From: Calcarisporiella thermophila CBS 279.70
Lineage: Eukaryota > Calcarisporiellomycota
Reading direction: 5' to 3'
Assembly: GCF_041956535.1 (NCBI RefSeq)
Contig: NW_027192194.1
Coordinates: forward strand, 794,802-858,801
Length of the DNA stretch: 64,000 nt
A program made the position numbers and the translations under genes. Under the pieces are notes generated by a model. The model was not told the DNA's origin. It saw only the letters and a program-made list of their open reading frames with translations, and did no database searches. Below are positions 32,936 to 46,399 of the stretch, one piece after another (within the stretch, counting starts at the first letter, position 1; each line of letters begins with the position of its first letter).

Positions 32936-35251
32936 TTAATCCATTTTCACTTTCTCTGGTTCAGAATGCGAGACGCTTCCGTTCTTCCAGTTTGGAGTCC
33001 CCTCTACATGCATTCTCTCTTCTACCTCCTCTTCGCCAACTGCAAAGCTTCGTTCTACTACTTGATCTGATTGAGATTGGTCTCTATTAACTACCAAAGT
33101 TAGATTCTTGAACGGCTTGGATGGATGTTTGAAAGGGCAATTTGGTCGCGCGCATATCAGCCCAAACTTGCATGGCGTCTCTGCCATTGCACTGACACTG
33201 CTCCATTCAGAATCCCATGGATGGATGAAGTGACAGCCGGGGCGAGTGCACTGCTGGCCGAAGCGGCACGCACGCAAAACTTTTTCGACTTCGTGAAGAA
33301 AGGGGCAAGTTGCATTGGTACAATTAGGGAAGAACTTGCATTTGGGCATAGGGGCACTTGGTTTGGAAGATTGATCTAAAAGAAGTGCTGATCAGTGAAT
33401 GACTAATTAAAATGACAGCCAAACCAACTCACCTATAACGCTCTCTTCTGCACCTCCGTCCCAGCTATTTTCTTCTCTCTCCTCCCTTAAATCTGTATTT
33501 GAATCCCTCCATCTTCCTCGTCCTCTCCCCATTCCCACTCTTTTCGCTATTCCCCCCCCTCCCCGCTCCTCTCCCTCTGGATCCTCTCCCCATTCCTATT
33601 CCAGTTTCTAATCCCATCTCCATTGATGGGAATTTCACTTCTCCACCCTCTTTAATTACTTTTACTAACTCCTGTACTTCAGGGCGCGGATCATCAGGGT
33701 GAATCTTATCACAGGTGGTGGGGGAATTGCCACAATTAGGCCAAGCGGGGCAGAGTTCGGTGGGATGCGCAAACTTGCACCCCGCACCTTGCCAGCAGTT
33801 TGGCCAGTGTGCACATTGCTGTCGTGACGAAGTCAGTACGATAGAAGAAGCATCCGTGTATGCATCTGAGTTATTATTGTACATCATATCAGGGAAGACG
33901 GGCATTCCAAAAGGCATACCTAGTTTTTAACAGTCAATTAACATATATCCTGGAGATTTCATCTGTAAGGAATCTTTCTACACACCAAACGGTGCCATAG
34001 GCATCGGAAACATTGGACCGTTCATTGGGATATTTCCTTGCTGCATATTTTTTCGCGTTCCAAGTCGATCCCATATTGGTTTATTTCCCTCTCTCTTTTT
34101 TATTGTGTCACTAACTTGGTGTTCACCAATTCGACTCTCCTCTCTATGGTCCTTTTTCTCACGATCATGCTCTCTCTCTCGGTCGCGGTCTGCCCTTCTT
34201 GGGCTGGGATCGCGACTCCTTCTCCTGTAATCTGAAGATCTCTCTTCAGCTCTACGATCCTCATTTCTACGATCACGTTCTCTGTATCTCCGGTCATCTG
34301 GCCTATATTCATCATATCTCCTTCTCTCTTCTATTATTTTTAAATACGTGTTTAACTATATTTCCCTTGAATATGTGTAAATGAAGCAGCTAACTCACCT
34401 CTACGCTTTTCATAGGTATCATAGCGTCTGCTATAGCCATTCATACCCCTCCGTGGAGATCTTTCTCTGTCACGATCGTACTCTCTGCGTGGGGACACAT
34501 CCCCACGTCTAGGAGATCTTTCTCTCCGCCATGATGTCTCATCTATGTCACTGAGCAATATTCAAATAATAAAAAATTAATAAAAAATTGAAGAGTAAAT
34601 ATGAAATAGAATTAATGATTACCTTCCGCCGCGACCATCATCATTCTCTGTATCCATCATGGTTTCAGCTCTTGAGGCATTTTCTCGACCGAAAGATTCA
34701 ATCGTTTTGAAAAGCCATTCAGTAAATGAAGGATCTGATGACATATAAAAATTGTTAAATTTAATCCCATTATCTACAAAAACCAATGTTTTCCTACCGT
34801 AATCCTCACCAATAACTACAAATAGATGGGGAAAAATGAATTAATCTTATTGTAAAGTACAAAATGAGTCAATAAAAGTTACCTTCTCTGAGATCATCAT
34901 CCATTTCAGCTAATTTGAGTTAAAAAGAAGTCAGATCAGGTATATTTTATATAGGTTGGAGAATTTTCAGAAAAAACACTCATTCAGAGAGAGTATTGAC
35001 AGAATACCATACCTCTACTTTTACGGCTTTCAACCATAACCATCACGTATTCGGTAGCCGATGGATCTATGTGTTGACCGAGAATTTAATAGATTATTGC
35101 CAGGTCAATCGCAATCAAATCAATTAATACTGGAAAAATGAAAAAAATGTATACCATCACCGGTTACGTATCCATAGTCAACAAGTTTTTTCTGCACTTG
35201 ACCTCTGATCTTTTCGATATGAGATTTATCCAACTGATAATCCATCACCAT
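32936..35251 (-). CDS. Nab2/ZC3H14-like poly(A)-RNA-binding zinc-finger protein (with 1-nt frame break)
   Basis: Nine exons (35251-35155, 35066-35013, 34909-34883, 34815-34798, 34734-34623, 34550-34399, 34330-33986, 33919-33433, 33375-32936). The N-terminus (MVMDYQLDKSHIEKIRGQVQ...SATEYVMVMVES, SFTEWLFKTIES) is the PWI-like fold of Nab2/ZC3H14. An Arg/Asp/Glu/Ser-rich middle follows, then five CCCH fingers of the Nab2 spacing (CX5CX4-6CX3H): CAHWPNC, CPAWPNC, CKFFPNC, CRFGQQC and CKFGLIC. Such proteins coat poly(A) tails and control their length and export. Exon 8 is frame-shifted at a run of eight C (33552-33559): with seven, the RG-rich frame and all downstream phases fit (576 aa). Two exons are tiny (27 and 18 nt). 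Confidence 0.85.
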
Positions 35252-35559
35252 TATATCCTTGATCTTTTGTCCCAGTAAGTACAAGGAACAAAGGAGTATT
35301 TTCAGGTATTCCCACCAACCTATTCGAGATGTGACTATTATTTTTTCAAGCTAAATTCAAGTATAGCAAATATCCATAGTAAGATATTTCGGAGCAAAAA
35401 ATAAAAGACAAAAAGGGATAATACATTGAGAAATAAAACACAAATTCAATAGACCTTATCACTATTTCAACACCTTTTTTTACTTGCTCGATAATTAAAA
35501 TCCATAAAAAACAACAAATGTTTATAATGTCCGTTTTATTTAAACAAGTGAGAAAAGGT
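35252..35559. other. Intergenic between the Nab2-like and eL6 genes
   Basis: This is 308 bp of AT-rich sequence holding the Nab2-like promoter and the eL6 3' UTR. A minus-strand frame (35346-35783) is mostly an overlap with the eL6 last exon in another frame. Confidence 0.55.
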
Positions 35560-36410
35560 CTAGAAAAGCATGCGGTGTGGAGCCTGGCCCTTAGTAAGGG
35601 AAAAAGAAGCTTGAAGATAAGAGCGTAGGTGAGGAATTTTAGAAATGGCGGATATAAGCTCTTTGTCGACGGATTTCTGATCAGCGATCCTAGATTCAGC
35701 AAGCGGCTCCTTCTTCTGTAGACGAGAACGCAAATTAAGAAATTTTGCATATTAGATTGAGCAAAAAATAAAAAAACAAGCAATATTATACCTTTTCGCT
35801 ATCAAAGAACTCCTCCTCAGTGGCTTTCTTCTTGCTGTCCTTACTCTTTTTAAAGTAGGTATCGTTGAATTTTCCATCAATCTAATACGACGAATTAGAT
35901 TACACGCTCCACTAAGGCTAAAAGAAATTACTCAACCTGAATGCTAGATATATCAATCTTGGTGGAAGTTGCGATAACATAAGCCTGATTCACGCGTCTT
36001 AATGGAACGCCATTAAGTTTGAAAGGTCCAGTCACAAGCAGAAGCCCGCTCTCCAATTGTTTCAAAAATACAACGCGTTTTCCCCTAAAGCGCCCAGCCA
36101 AGAGAATAAGAACCGTACCGGGCGTTATGTTAGAACGCAATTTTGTGGGCTTAACACTCTTGCGCGAAATTTTTGGCTGAGGTATGTCTTCTGCAGGATA
36201 GAAGCGAGGGGCTTTACGGACGGGCACAAGGCGCGAGCTGCCATTTTTATCACCACCAACAGTCACTTTTTTAACTGCTTCAGCAGTGGGGGCAGCAGCG
36301 AGAGCATCCTTTTTCTGACGCTTGTAAAGACCTTTCTTCGCATAAAGAGCGGACCGCGAAAGGCGCATTATGCCAGGGGCAAGAGCACTATTTCTGGTAT
36401 TTTGTGCCAT
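35560..36410 (-). CDS. RPL6: 60S ribosomal protein eL6
   Basis: Exons 36410-35937, 35881-35792 and 35715-35560 encode 239 aa, the usual length. Recognisable stretches are [85 protein letters not shown] and the end [19 protein letters not shown]. This is the large-subunit protein eL6 with its KOW/SH3-like core. The N-terminal Ala/Lys-rich part and the short C-terminal tail are as expected. The first donor is the rare GTTGAG. Confidence 0.96.
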
Positions 36411-36869
36411 TTCGATTGATCTGCGGGTTGCTTTTAAGATTTCTACTGAAATAAAACACCCAATGTGAGAAATTCAAGGAACATTCTACTGAAAAAACTG
36501 GATGAGGTGGTAAACGAATTCGATAATTCCATTGCAAAATTCTTCCTTTAGAATTCATTTCTTTATATAAAATCTTAGGAATTCCCTATCTTAAATCCTC
36601 CATCCACCAAGTCATCCTCGCATACACGCATCCATCCATCGCCCACTGTCCAACATCCAATTGAAAGTTTGAAGATTCTCTACCTTAATAGGCGACCCCA
36701 AGGCAAGAAGGAAAGAGATAGCATTATAATATTCGAGTACAATATTTCAATCATCTTCGATGAAAGTGGAGAAATTTATGACGTCAACAATTTTAACATT
36801 GAAAATGAAATCTCCATAGTGAATAAATAGGTTGAATTGCCTCGATTATTCGTTATAATGATATATAAA
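36411..36869. other. Intergenic between eL6 and the TPR-protein gene
   Basis: This is 459 bp containing the eL6 promoter and 5' UTR and the 3' UTR of the MGR3-like gene. No open frame or RNA gene was recognised. Confidence 0.55.
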
Positions 36870-38263
36870 TTAAGATGCATTCTCCTCACGACTCCCCTCG
36901 CTTCTATCTCCTCCGATATCCGCATTCACGTTTAATACATCTAGCCTCTTTTCGTATTCAATCCTTCCCACCTCGTCACCAGCTATATTAGCATATTCGA
37001 CTGCCTTCATAAAATTAGCAAGTGCCTGTTCCCTATCGCCCTTTACCTAGAGAGATGCACAATTATATGAATAAATCTTAAATTGGATACTTTGAAATAT
37101 CGTCAAACCTCTTGTATTAGCCCAATATTACCCAGAATGACTCCCGCGCACTCGGCACAATCTCTCTTTCCCATATTTTTCAGACATATATTCAGACCGT
37201 TTTGTAACCATGACACAGCTTCATCCTCCTTGCCCATTCCAAAGTATAATTCACCAATATTCCCTGCGATTATTGCCTCCAAGCATTCCCAAGGGATCTG
37301 TGATATTGATCTCCAGTTGTCCGAGGTTTCGTCATCTTTCAATTCTAGACTTCGCCGCGCTTGGATCATTTTAAGTGTGCCAAGGTAGAGGGTTAATGCG
37401 TGCTGATACTCTCGCTGCATAGCATAAAGCCCCGCTATCGCCACCATACATCCCGCTAATTCTGGCGTGACTTTATCAGGGTTCTCAATTGCCAACACGA
37501 ATGGGCTCGTCTCTTTCTCACTTGCTTCTGCTCCTGTTTCCCTGCCGATCAATTTGCGTAAAGCCCAAACAAGCGCTGCCTCTGCACTTGTAAAATCTCC
37601 TAAACGAGTATAAAGTTCGCCAAGCCGCTTCGATACTAGAGCTGCTTTGTTTTCTAATTTGTTACGAATCAAAATTTCACGAAGGCGGGCGTATTCGTTG
37701 GTGCCTTCTATAATGTCTCCATTTCGTATTTGATCCTCGGCCATCCGTAGCCATACATTCATCACGGATGGATCGTTCTCATCCATTCCTGCCAAAATTA
37801 TATGACGAAGAGCTAATTTCAGATATAATCGCGCAACTACAAAATCGGGAAAAATTTCTTCGCGCACATATGCTGCCCGTAATAGCGCACGTGCCTTTGA
37901 AGGGAACGTGCGTGGAGTAGGGTGTAGGTGCTCGAGGTATAGATGTAGAGCTTGCCAAGAAAGATAACCAGCAACCGTAATGGAAGAAGCCGCAATCACA
38001 GCATATTTTATATATTTAAAGGAAATAGATCCTACGTGGCGAAGAGTAGCCCCTGTATATGTCTGATCTTTATCAGTATTGCGCAGTAGGTGACGACGAG
38101 ATATAGAAAGGTTAGCGGAATCGGTTATCATGTGAGAGCGCGTAGTAGGAGTGGAGAGCTGAATATAGTGTATACATGGCTGCTGTACACGAGAGTTGAT
38201 TAAAAATTGTCGTTGAAAAGGCCTTGCATTATGTGCAAATAGACGCGATAATCGTGTAGCCAT
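36870..38263 (-). CDS. Mitochondrial inner-membrane TPR protein, MGR3-like
   Basis: Two exons (38263-37109, 37046-36870) encode 443 aa. The N-terminus (MATRLSRLFAHNARPFQRQF) is rich in Arg and lacks acidic residues, so it looks like a mitochondrial presequence. One transmembrane segment (IKYAVIAASSITVAGYLSWQAL, about 85-106) follows. The rest is helical repeats of the TPR type (LYTRLGDFTSAEAALVWAL; GELYFGMGKEDEAVSWLQNGL; ALANFMKAVEYAN). This matches yeast Mgr3, which with Mgr1 delivers substrates to the i-AAA protease Yme1. TPR sequences diverge fast, so another mitochondrial TPR family (TTC19-like) is a weaker alternative. Confidence 0.65.
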
Positions 38264-39003
38264 TTTTTCTTTCGTACAGATATTTCCAATTTCTATTTGG
38301 TGTCGAGTATTTATATGATGGCGCAGTTTTCTTTTTGGTAAGAGGTATCAATATATCATAGAGGCAAGGAGTTGCAGCGAGAAAAGAGAAATGGAAAACG
38401 TTTTATAAGGAGCTGAAGTCTTGACAGCCAGAAAAAATGATTTTAAAGGCGGCTCTAAAGAAACTCTAGTATACTCGGCATATTGAAGAATGCTCGTTAA
38501 AAGGAGGAAAACCGATTTGATATAACAGAAAATAAAATAAATAAAATAATTCTTTAAATTTTTGTGCTCCTTGAACCAGTTTTGAAAGCTTTTCTTTCTA
38601 TTACTCCCTGTTTTCTCTCTACCAAAACGACTACTCATTAAATTGACCAAACCATTGGTTAGATGCGAATGTAGCCTTTCTTTTCATATTTTTTTTTCCT
38701 TACAACTCCTACCAATTTCATCTTCCTAGGTTATAAAATTTTAATACCCCAAGAATTCGTCCCTTGCAGGGCTACTAATTTACTCTTTTCTTTTCGTCTC
38801 TGAGAAGAGTTGTGATGGCTTTTGATTCTTCAAATTTCATACATTTTAGACTTACTACAAAACCATCACTTTGTTTACTTCGTTATCTCTCTTTAGAACA
38901 TCTCCCTCTTCTAGTGTAGAATCCCCACTCTTCTCCCTCCCTCCCTTAGTGCTTTACTTACTCCCTTACTTCACCTAATTTTATTGTAATTTCAAATCAA
39001 GAG
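38264..39003. other. 740-bp divergent upstream region
   Basis: This is a shared upstream region of the MGR3-like (-) and casein kinase (+) genes. It is T-rich with CT-rich tracts near 38880-38990, typical of fungal promoters. A minus-strand frame at 38348-38650 has no homology I recognise and is hydrophobic from AT-rich sequence; it is not taken as a gene. Confidence 0.5.
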
Positions 39004-40627
39004 ATGGCAATGAATCGGCAGTACCAGCCTACCTCAAACACTAGCACATTACCATCTGCCGGTGGCATTATTGGAGTTCATTATCGAATTCATAAAAAGA
39101 TTGGTGAGGGGTCCTTTGGCATTATCTATGACGGTTAGTGTTATACTTTTAAACTTTATATTATTTAATCGCCCTAACGCATATTTACGGAATGAATAGG
39201 GGTAAACTTACTGAACAACCAACGGATCGCAATTAAATTCGAATCCAGGAAATCAGAAGCTCCTCAACTCCGGGATGAATATCGTGCTTACAAGATTTTA
39301 GCGGGATGTGGTATGTTTTCCAGAAATAAATAATAGGTGCTTGCTTATCTAACATTTACTTCCCACTTTTTTCAGTCGGAATACCTTCTGTTTATTATTT
39401 TGGTCAAGAGGGCATGTACAACGTTCTCGTTGAAGACCTCCTTGGAAAAAGCTTAGAGGATCTCTTTGATATATGTGGCCGCAAGTTCACCGTTAAATGT
39501 GTGGCAATGCTTGCTATCCAAATGATCACTCGAATACAGACGGTACACGAAAAAAATCTTATCTATCGTGACATTAAGCCAGATAACTTCCTGATGGGAA
39601 GATCGAGTGGAAAGCACGTCAGTACTGTATTCATGGTTGATTTCGGAATGGCTAAGCACTACAGGGATCCAAGAACCAAACAACATATCCCATACAGGGA
39701 GAGAAAAAGCTTGAGTGGAACCGCACGATATATGAGTGTAAACACTCACCTAGGACGGGGTATATGCATATTTCTCCAATTTGTTTTAATAGATTGCGTC
39801 AACTAATCAAACTACCGGATGTCTACTCCATTTTTCATAGAACAATCCCGCCGTGACGATTTGGAATCGCTCGGTCATGTATTTATGTATTTCTTACGAG
39901 GTTCACTTCCCTGGCAAGGATTGAAGGCAGCAACCAACAAACAAAAATATGAAAAAATTGGGCTAAAGAAGCAAGTTACTCAGATAAAGGAGTTATGTGC
40001 TGGCTTTCCAGGTGTGTATTCTACTTAGTTGTTATATTTCCAATTTGAATAACTAATCTGGATTCCTTTGTTTTTTTTTAAAAATATATATATATAAAAT
40101 AACAGAGGAATTTGCTACATATCTGACTTATGCACGACGTCTCCGCTTTGAAGAGACCCCTGACTATGATTTTCTACGTGAACTCTTCGTTCGCGTGCTG
40201 CACAATATGGGAGAAACTGAGGATGGAATTTTCGACTGGATGGCACTAAATAAATCAGCCGATGACGCCAACCATAAGGGCTCACGTAGATACCCCCACC
40301 CACCATCTACTCCCAATGGCACGGCTAGCCCGTATGTCACTCCCCCCGCTGCAACACATGGATCCTCAAAGCGCAACTATCGATCTCACTCGCGCCATCC
40401 TACAGAGGGCGGAAAGACAAGCAAGTATTGGATTGTGGACACGCCTTCCCCATTACATGGAGCACATCACATTAGTTCATCTCGATTAATCGCAACAGAG
40501 AGTAAAACACAAAAGAAACAAGGATTTTGGCAACGTTTCATAAGCATAATTACATGCAGTGAGTATAAAATCATACCATTTGAGATTGCTAATGTGCATT
40601 TACCAAATCGTTTTTATGGCAGGTTAA
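39004..40627 (+). CDS. Casein kinase I, fungal YCK/Cki type
   Basis: Six exons (39004-39133, 39200-39310, 39376-39759, 39841-40011, 40106-40558, 40623-40627) encode 417 aa. The kinase core has [78 protein letters not shown]-type sequence with the CK1-specific [29 protein letters not shown] follows. The closest group is the plasma-membrane YCK/CK1-gamma class, which acts in glucose signalling, endocytosis and morphogenesis. The C-terminus ends RFISIITCS with a single Cys that could carry a lipid. The last intron has a perfect GTGAGT donor and a CTAAT branch site and leaves a coding exon of only 5 nt. Without splicing the tail would be 28 residues longer. Confidence 0.9.
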
Positions 40628-41162
40628 TTATTCGGCGAGAATAGAAATCTATTTTTTTTCGGGTTTTATATAACTTCTCTGTTTATCAGAAAATTAACTA
40701 GATGCTTTTGCATGATGATTTCTACATTTCCCTCATTGCCTAGACGAACTTTTTTTCCTTACAAACTACCTTTTTTATAAATTGATATTTTACACCATCA
40801 CCTTATGTTTTTTTTTTTACTTTTCTCTTTCTTTTTTTTGCTTTTCTGTTGTTGCATTCACTCCTAGGGTTTTAGAGCCCACAACTCTATTTTATGCTCT
40901 TTTAATATCTAGACACATACAATCCTCACGCTGCTCCTACCACAAAGCTCTGAAGAACCACTAGGATCAAGCCCATTACACTTTCCTTTTTAAATGTGTA
41001 TACGATTTTGAAATAAACGATTTTTGAATCATAATGTGTTTTGCATTCTGATATTCATTTGAGTGAACCTTCTTTAATTCGTTATCCAAAAACAATCTTT
41101 TCAGAGGAATAAGAGGGCAAATACAGAAGATAAAACGATTTATTGCGAATAGCTTTGGTCTA
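40628..41162. other. Intergenic between convergent casein kinase and tpi1
   Basis: This is 535 bp, T-rich then mixed, presumably both 3' UTRs. No gene was recognised. Confidence 0.55.
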
Positions 41163-42133
<971 letters not shown>

Positions 42134-42409
42134 AGCTGTTTATTAAATTACAGAGAAAGTTGTTAACGGTATAAACGCAAGTTTGAGATGGGTTAAAAAC
42201 CGCAGAAAAATGGATACATACCGAGGATAGTTTTTGATGCTTTCGAAAACTAAGAAAATATAAAGAAGAAATTTGGCAACACGCAACAATTTTAGGGTTC
42301 GGGTTATCTCGGGCAAATTGCCTCGAAAATTGGTGTTATTCCAGACAGTCCTTTATTAAAATTAGATGACACTTCATAAGAAAACGCTAGATGAATAGTT
42401 CCTTTTAAT

Positions 42410-42805
42410 TTACTTTCCCAGTGTAGCCCACTGAGCAGGAGTATAAGTTTTCTAGAATAAAAATACATATATATTTTTCGACTCTGAAAACATAAAATAT
42501 CAATATGTATCTCGTACCTGAGAAAATGCGTGGATTTGAGCAATCTCGTCTTTCATCACTTCATTGACTAATCTGTGGCGCGCAAGTGTCGTTTTACCTT
42601 CGAAACGTGGTGAGACAATGACCACTTCAAAACTTTGACCACAACCACCCGAAGTATCTACTACCTCCTATATAAAAATAAAACAGTAAGATTTTGGGTA
42701 AATGTAGAAATTAAGCACAGTAACAGAAAGTCAACCTACCACATGCTGAGCTTCTAATCTCTCAATTAGTGCTTGGTGAAGTGATTCGCTGGTTATTCCT
42801 GACAT
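42410..42805 (-). CDS. BolA-like protein, BolA2/Fra2 type
   Basis: Exons 42805-42740, 42667-42518 and 42451-42410 encode 85 aa. The sequence shows [47 protein letters not shown] and [14 protein letters not shown], the whole BolA fold with the conserved RHRLVN and the family end. It is closest to cytosolic BolA2/Fra2, which pairs with monothiol glutaredoxins to bridge an iron-sulfur cluster and signal iron status. There is no mitochondrial presequence, which argues against Bol1/Bol3. The last coding exon is 42 nt. Confidence 0.9.
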
Positions 42806-45490
42806 CGAAATTCTGGAAAGTGGAAATAATAATTACTATGTATTATGTAACCGATAACAAAATTTTCAAAGAGTTGTGGCAAAAATATAGTGTGGCTTGG
42901 AAAAACATCATGTTGACAAGAAATAGGATCTCTATCGAAATGTATTGGAAAAGAGTAATAACCGTAAGAAGTTTCTAAAGAAACCACGTAGAAATTATAG
43001 ATAGAAAGAACCATAATAGCATATCTGAATTAGGCAATAACTATTGTGCTGATATTATTTTATAAATTTTATTCGTCAAATGTGGGACTCTAGCTAAAGT
43101 TTATGTTTGGATTCCAACTAGCCTACTACAGAATATATACTGTAAGTATATATAGGTTGATATTTGAAGACTTGAAGCCCACTAAAATCTGTAGTCATAA
43201 ATATAAGTTTAGGATAATTTAAACATTAGTTTAATATCTTTATATCCTCACGTAATATGGACGTGAATGTTATCGAAATATTATACAGAATAAAACCCGG
43301 CTAGTATTTCATCCCAGTCAAGTTTAAATAAGATAATCAAATAATGCCGGGTATTCGAAATTGATAAAACGTAAATATAAATGTTGTGGTTACCTCATTT
43401 TTCTATATCATAATTACATAGTTTAACCTCCTGTGTACTAATATATCGCGTGATTCCTCCTTTTTTCTCATTATACGACACGCGGCCCATTGCGCCGTTC
43501 TTGCATGGAGCCTGTTGATATATTCCAACTTTATAAACCCCAATGCTTTCCCACCCCCCTCCATTCATTTCCATAATTCGATCATTCTATGGTAATCTTT
43601 AATAAAAAGAGACTACGTTTGAGAAACTCCGCTTGTGTCCTGTAATGTTAAGCTAAGAAGACTGCGAGGATTATTCATGCACTGTTTGTTTTACAACCAA
43701 TCCCTTGTGATATTGGATATATGCTTGAGATCACTGTCGAGCTGGAATATGATTTTTGACTTATTAATCCCATTATACTCCTATGTCCTTAAATAGTCTT
43801 CACTGAGGGCGGCCGTGTATTAAACGAAATCAAGCTTTCCACTGATTACACTTAGAGACCAACGCATGGTAAAGTAACACAGTATCTCACCATCAATGTC
43901 CGGCCCCAGCGTATAAATGTTGGTTTAATATGGTGGCTTGTAATGAGATACAACCTGATATTTTAGAGGGTACAAAATTTAATGAATTAGAATGAAACTT
44001 CGGGGCATTACAACTAGTGTGTATTAATAAAGGGTTCAGGCTGTGTCTGCTTGGTTTTTACGCACCCATGCTCAAGGAAACTATCTAACTTTTCAGATTT
44101 TTTAAGAAAAACACTTTTTATAAGAAGAATTCAAAAAAAATCCTAGATATTCCTTTGGAGGCATGATACTCGGCTGTTGGGTTTATGTTCGTAATGTATG
44201 ATAAAGATTGAAATTTTTTCGCTGAATTGCTTTTTCTTTGCTAGGATCCCAAATTGAAATATTAATTAAAAGGAAATAAACCGTGATAAATTAAATGAAG
44301 GATGCGTATACTCTCTTTATCCAAGGGTTGCTAGAGAGGGCAAACAAACAAGCCATAGTAAAATTGAAAGTTATTAGCATCTTGCACCATTATCAGATAC
44401 TAATTGGATTGTTGACAACAACTAAATTCACTCAAGTTTAAAACTAACACTGCACGTTAAAGGGTAATTTAGAGTAACATGGATGAGAATTAGAATGAAA
44501 ATTTTGTTCATTAAATTCTCAGCTATGCTTATCAAACTATTGATTTCAGCCCTAGAACTCCCATACAATGGTAGAATATTTTCCCATGTGGTTTTAGAGA
44601 CAGACATACTAGTTACAGCTATTGAAAGCTCCTTTGACCATGTCTCTAATTCTTTAATAAACTGTAATTCAATAGTGGCAATTTACCGATTCTCTTCCCA
44701 ATCTATTCGAATTTAATTGGCTTACTATGGCGAAGATTCGATTCCAATACTCAATTAGCTAGAAATTTGCACACATCTCTCCGTCGATGCTTAATTGCTT
44801 ATGCCAAGCCTATATTAAGTACATTGAGGTAAAATTCTCTTAATTATTGTGTATGTTCTGAGAAACACTATCATTTCATAAAGAATGCCCTCAATGTTAT
44901 AGAATCACTACCATCGCAGCATCTTTTTAATATAATACTCATGAGAATATTTTCTTGTACTATTCTCTCTATAGAGAAATATCGCCTGAATTCTAGCAAA
45001 AATGCTGTGAAAAGATGTCCATATACTCATTGCTTTTGCACTATTAAGGTTAACTTTGTGGCTGGGAAGAATCCAATTTAACATTAGGCTTTCGAGAAAA
45101 TTAGTTGATCACCTTTAATTATAGCTTCGCATTATAAGGATATTAAATGGGTATGAAAATAAGAGACGGAAATTTGCAGAAATGTATTCTTTCAATGATT
45201 AGGTAAATGGTGCAGTTTTGCTGAATGCAAGCGGATGAGGTGAATGAGGGACCAATCTTGTAATCAAATAGACTTTTTGAATAGGAAGACTGAAAACACT
45301 ACTCACTTGGAAAATATCAAGTTCGAATTTAACAATCTTCATGCAAAATATGCTATCATAAGGATGCAAAGCGATTATATCGATTTAATTTTCGTATAAA
45401 TACTGTGGATATAGAACAGGGCAAAAAAAAACAACAGCTTGCTCGTATATATCTCCTAAAACACACTCTTCTGAATTTCCGGTCGAGAAT
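42806..45490. other. 2.7-kb AT-rich gene-free region
   Basis: Nothing beyond short chance frames was seen (the longest, 44483-44716, is hydrophobic with no recognised match). Base composition is markedly more AT-rich than the gene-dense parts. I found no transposon terminal repeats or coding remnants by eye. Confidence 0.5.
45395..45402 (+). promoter_or_regulatory. TATA-box-like element (TATAAATA)
   Basis: A perfect TATAAATA lies about 90 bp upstream of the start of the small secreted protein, at a fitting distance for a core promoter in otherwise AT-rich sequence. Confidence 0.4.
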
Positions 45491-45793
45491 ATGATTGCTT
45501 TGAAGATGAAAAAACTGTTTGTGATATTCGTCTCAGCTGCCTACATTTTGTTGGGAACGTCGGAAGCTGTTTTTGTAAATTTCCATGGCTGCCACGGACA
45601 GTATTCTGGTCAAGAGCTCAATTACGGTCAGTGTTACCCAACCCGAGCGTGGAGGAGAAGTGACTTGTGCAGAATTACTACCCCTGGATATTGCTTCGTT
45701 TTTTCAGACAATGGATGTGGAAATCAGGTTGCGGATGGTTCCGATATTGATTTAAGTGGTGCTAAACAGAATAATAGCATCAGGTGCTATTGA
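45491..45793 (+). CDS. Small secreted cysteine-rich protein, unknown
   Basis: A single-exon frame of 100 aa. A basic start (second Met at residue 6) leads to a hydrophobic signal sequence (LFVIFVSAAYILLGTSEA) with likely cleavage near residue 26. The mature part of about 74 residues has six Cys (34, 48, 60, 68, 76, 99), rich in Gly, Asn, Tyr and Ser. An even Cys number and small size suggest a disulfide-stabilised extracellular protein. The pattern vaguely recalls small beta-sandwich secreted proteins, but I cannot assign a family. It stands alone in a 6-kb gene-poor AT-rich block, a setting typical of effector-like genes. No toxin or enzyme motif is visible. Confidence 0.65.
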   Translation: MIALKMKKLFVIFVSAAYILLGTSEAVFVNFHGCHGQYSGQELNYGQCYPTRAWRRSDLCRITTPGYCFVFSDNGCGNQVADGSDIDLSGAKQNNSIRCY

Positions 45794-46399
45794 TGATTAT
45801 GATATTGAGTTATCTCGAGCTAATTATATTGTATTCTGAATAATATGCTCATGTATTTGGTGCACCTTGACTATTGACTCCCGATAAATTTTCTACGAAA
45901 GGAACCAATTTTTGAGCCTTACTTTGTAGATTGAACCTGGTTAGAGTACAGGATACAATATTCGAACGCAGCGCTAGTGAGGTAGTCAACTTATACAAGT
46001 CAACTACTAAAACGAAATGTTCTACAAGCTATTTCGATATAAAGTAATCCAAATAGAATTGATACAATACAGGCAAAAAATCTCTTTTGAGGGTTTCATT
46101 CGTCACCTATTTTATACTTTGCACAGCAATTGACGAACCCTAGACGTTGAGCCAATTGTACATCAAATCACTCTGATAAGACAAAAGAAAGATATAACGT
46201 TATCTAAGTAAACTAACAAGACAAAAAGAAAGCTTGTGTATGAAAAAAAATTTTTTTTTGAAGGTACGGATCTTTATTGAAAAATATCCTCATGAAGTTA
46301 AACGTTGAAGGTCAATCCAAGGTCATATGCCTTTGTGCAGATTATAGCCAATTGCTGGCAGAATTTAGAAACCAATTAAGAGACAGTAATTGTAGAGTA

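Noticed and set aside
35346-35783. Minus-strand frame of 145 codons
   Set aside because: It overlaps the last eL6 exon in another frame and continues into AT-rich 3' sequence, giving Phe/Leu-rich chance translation.
38348-38650. Minus-strand frame of 100 codons upstream of the MGR3-like gene
   Set aside because: AT-rich, hydrophobic by composition, no recognised domain, and sits in a divergent promoter.
44483-44716. 77-codon plus-strand frame in the AT-rich block
   Set aside because: Low-complexity Ile/Leu/Ser translation, no signal peptide logic, no neighbouring exon.
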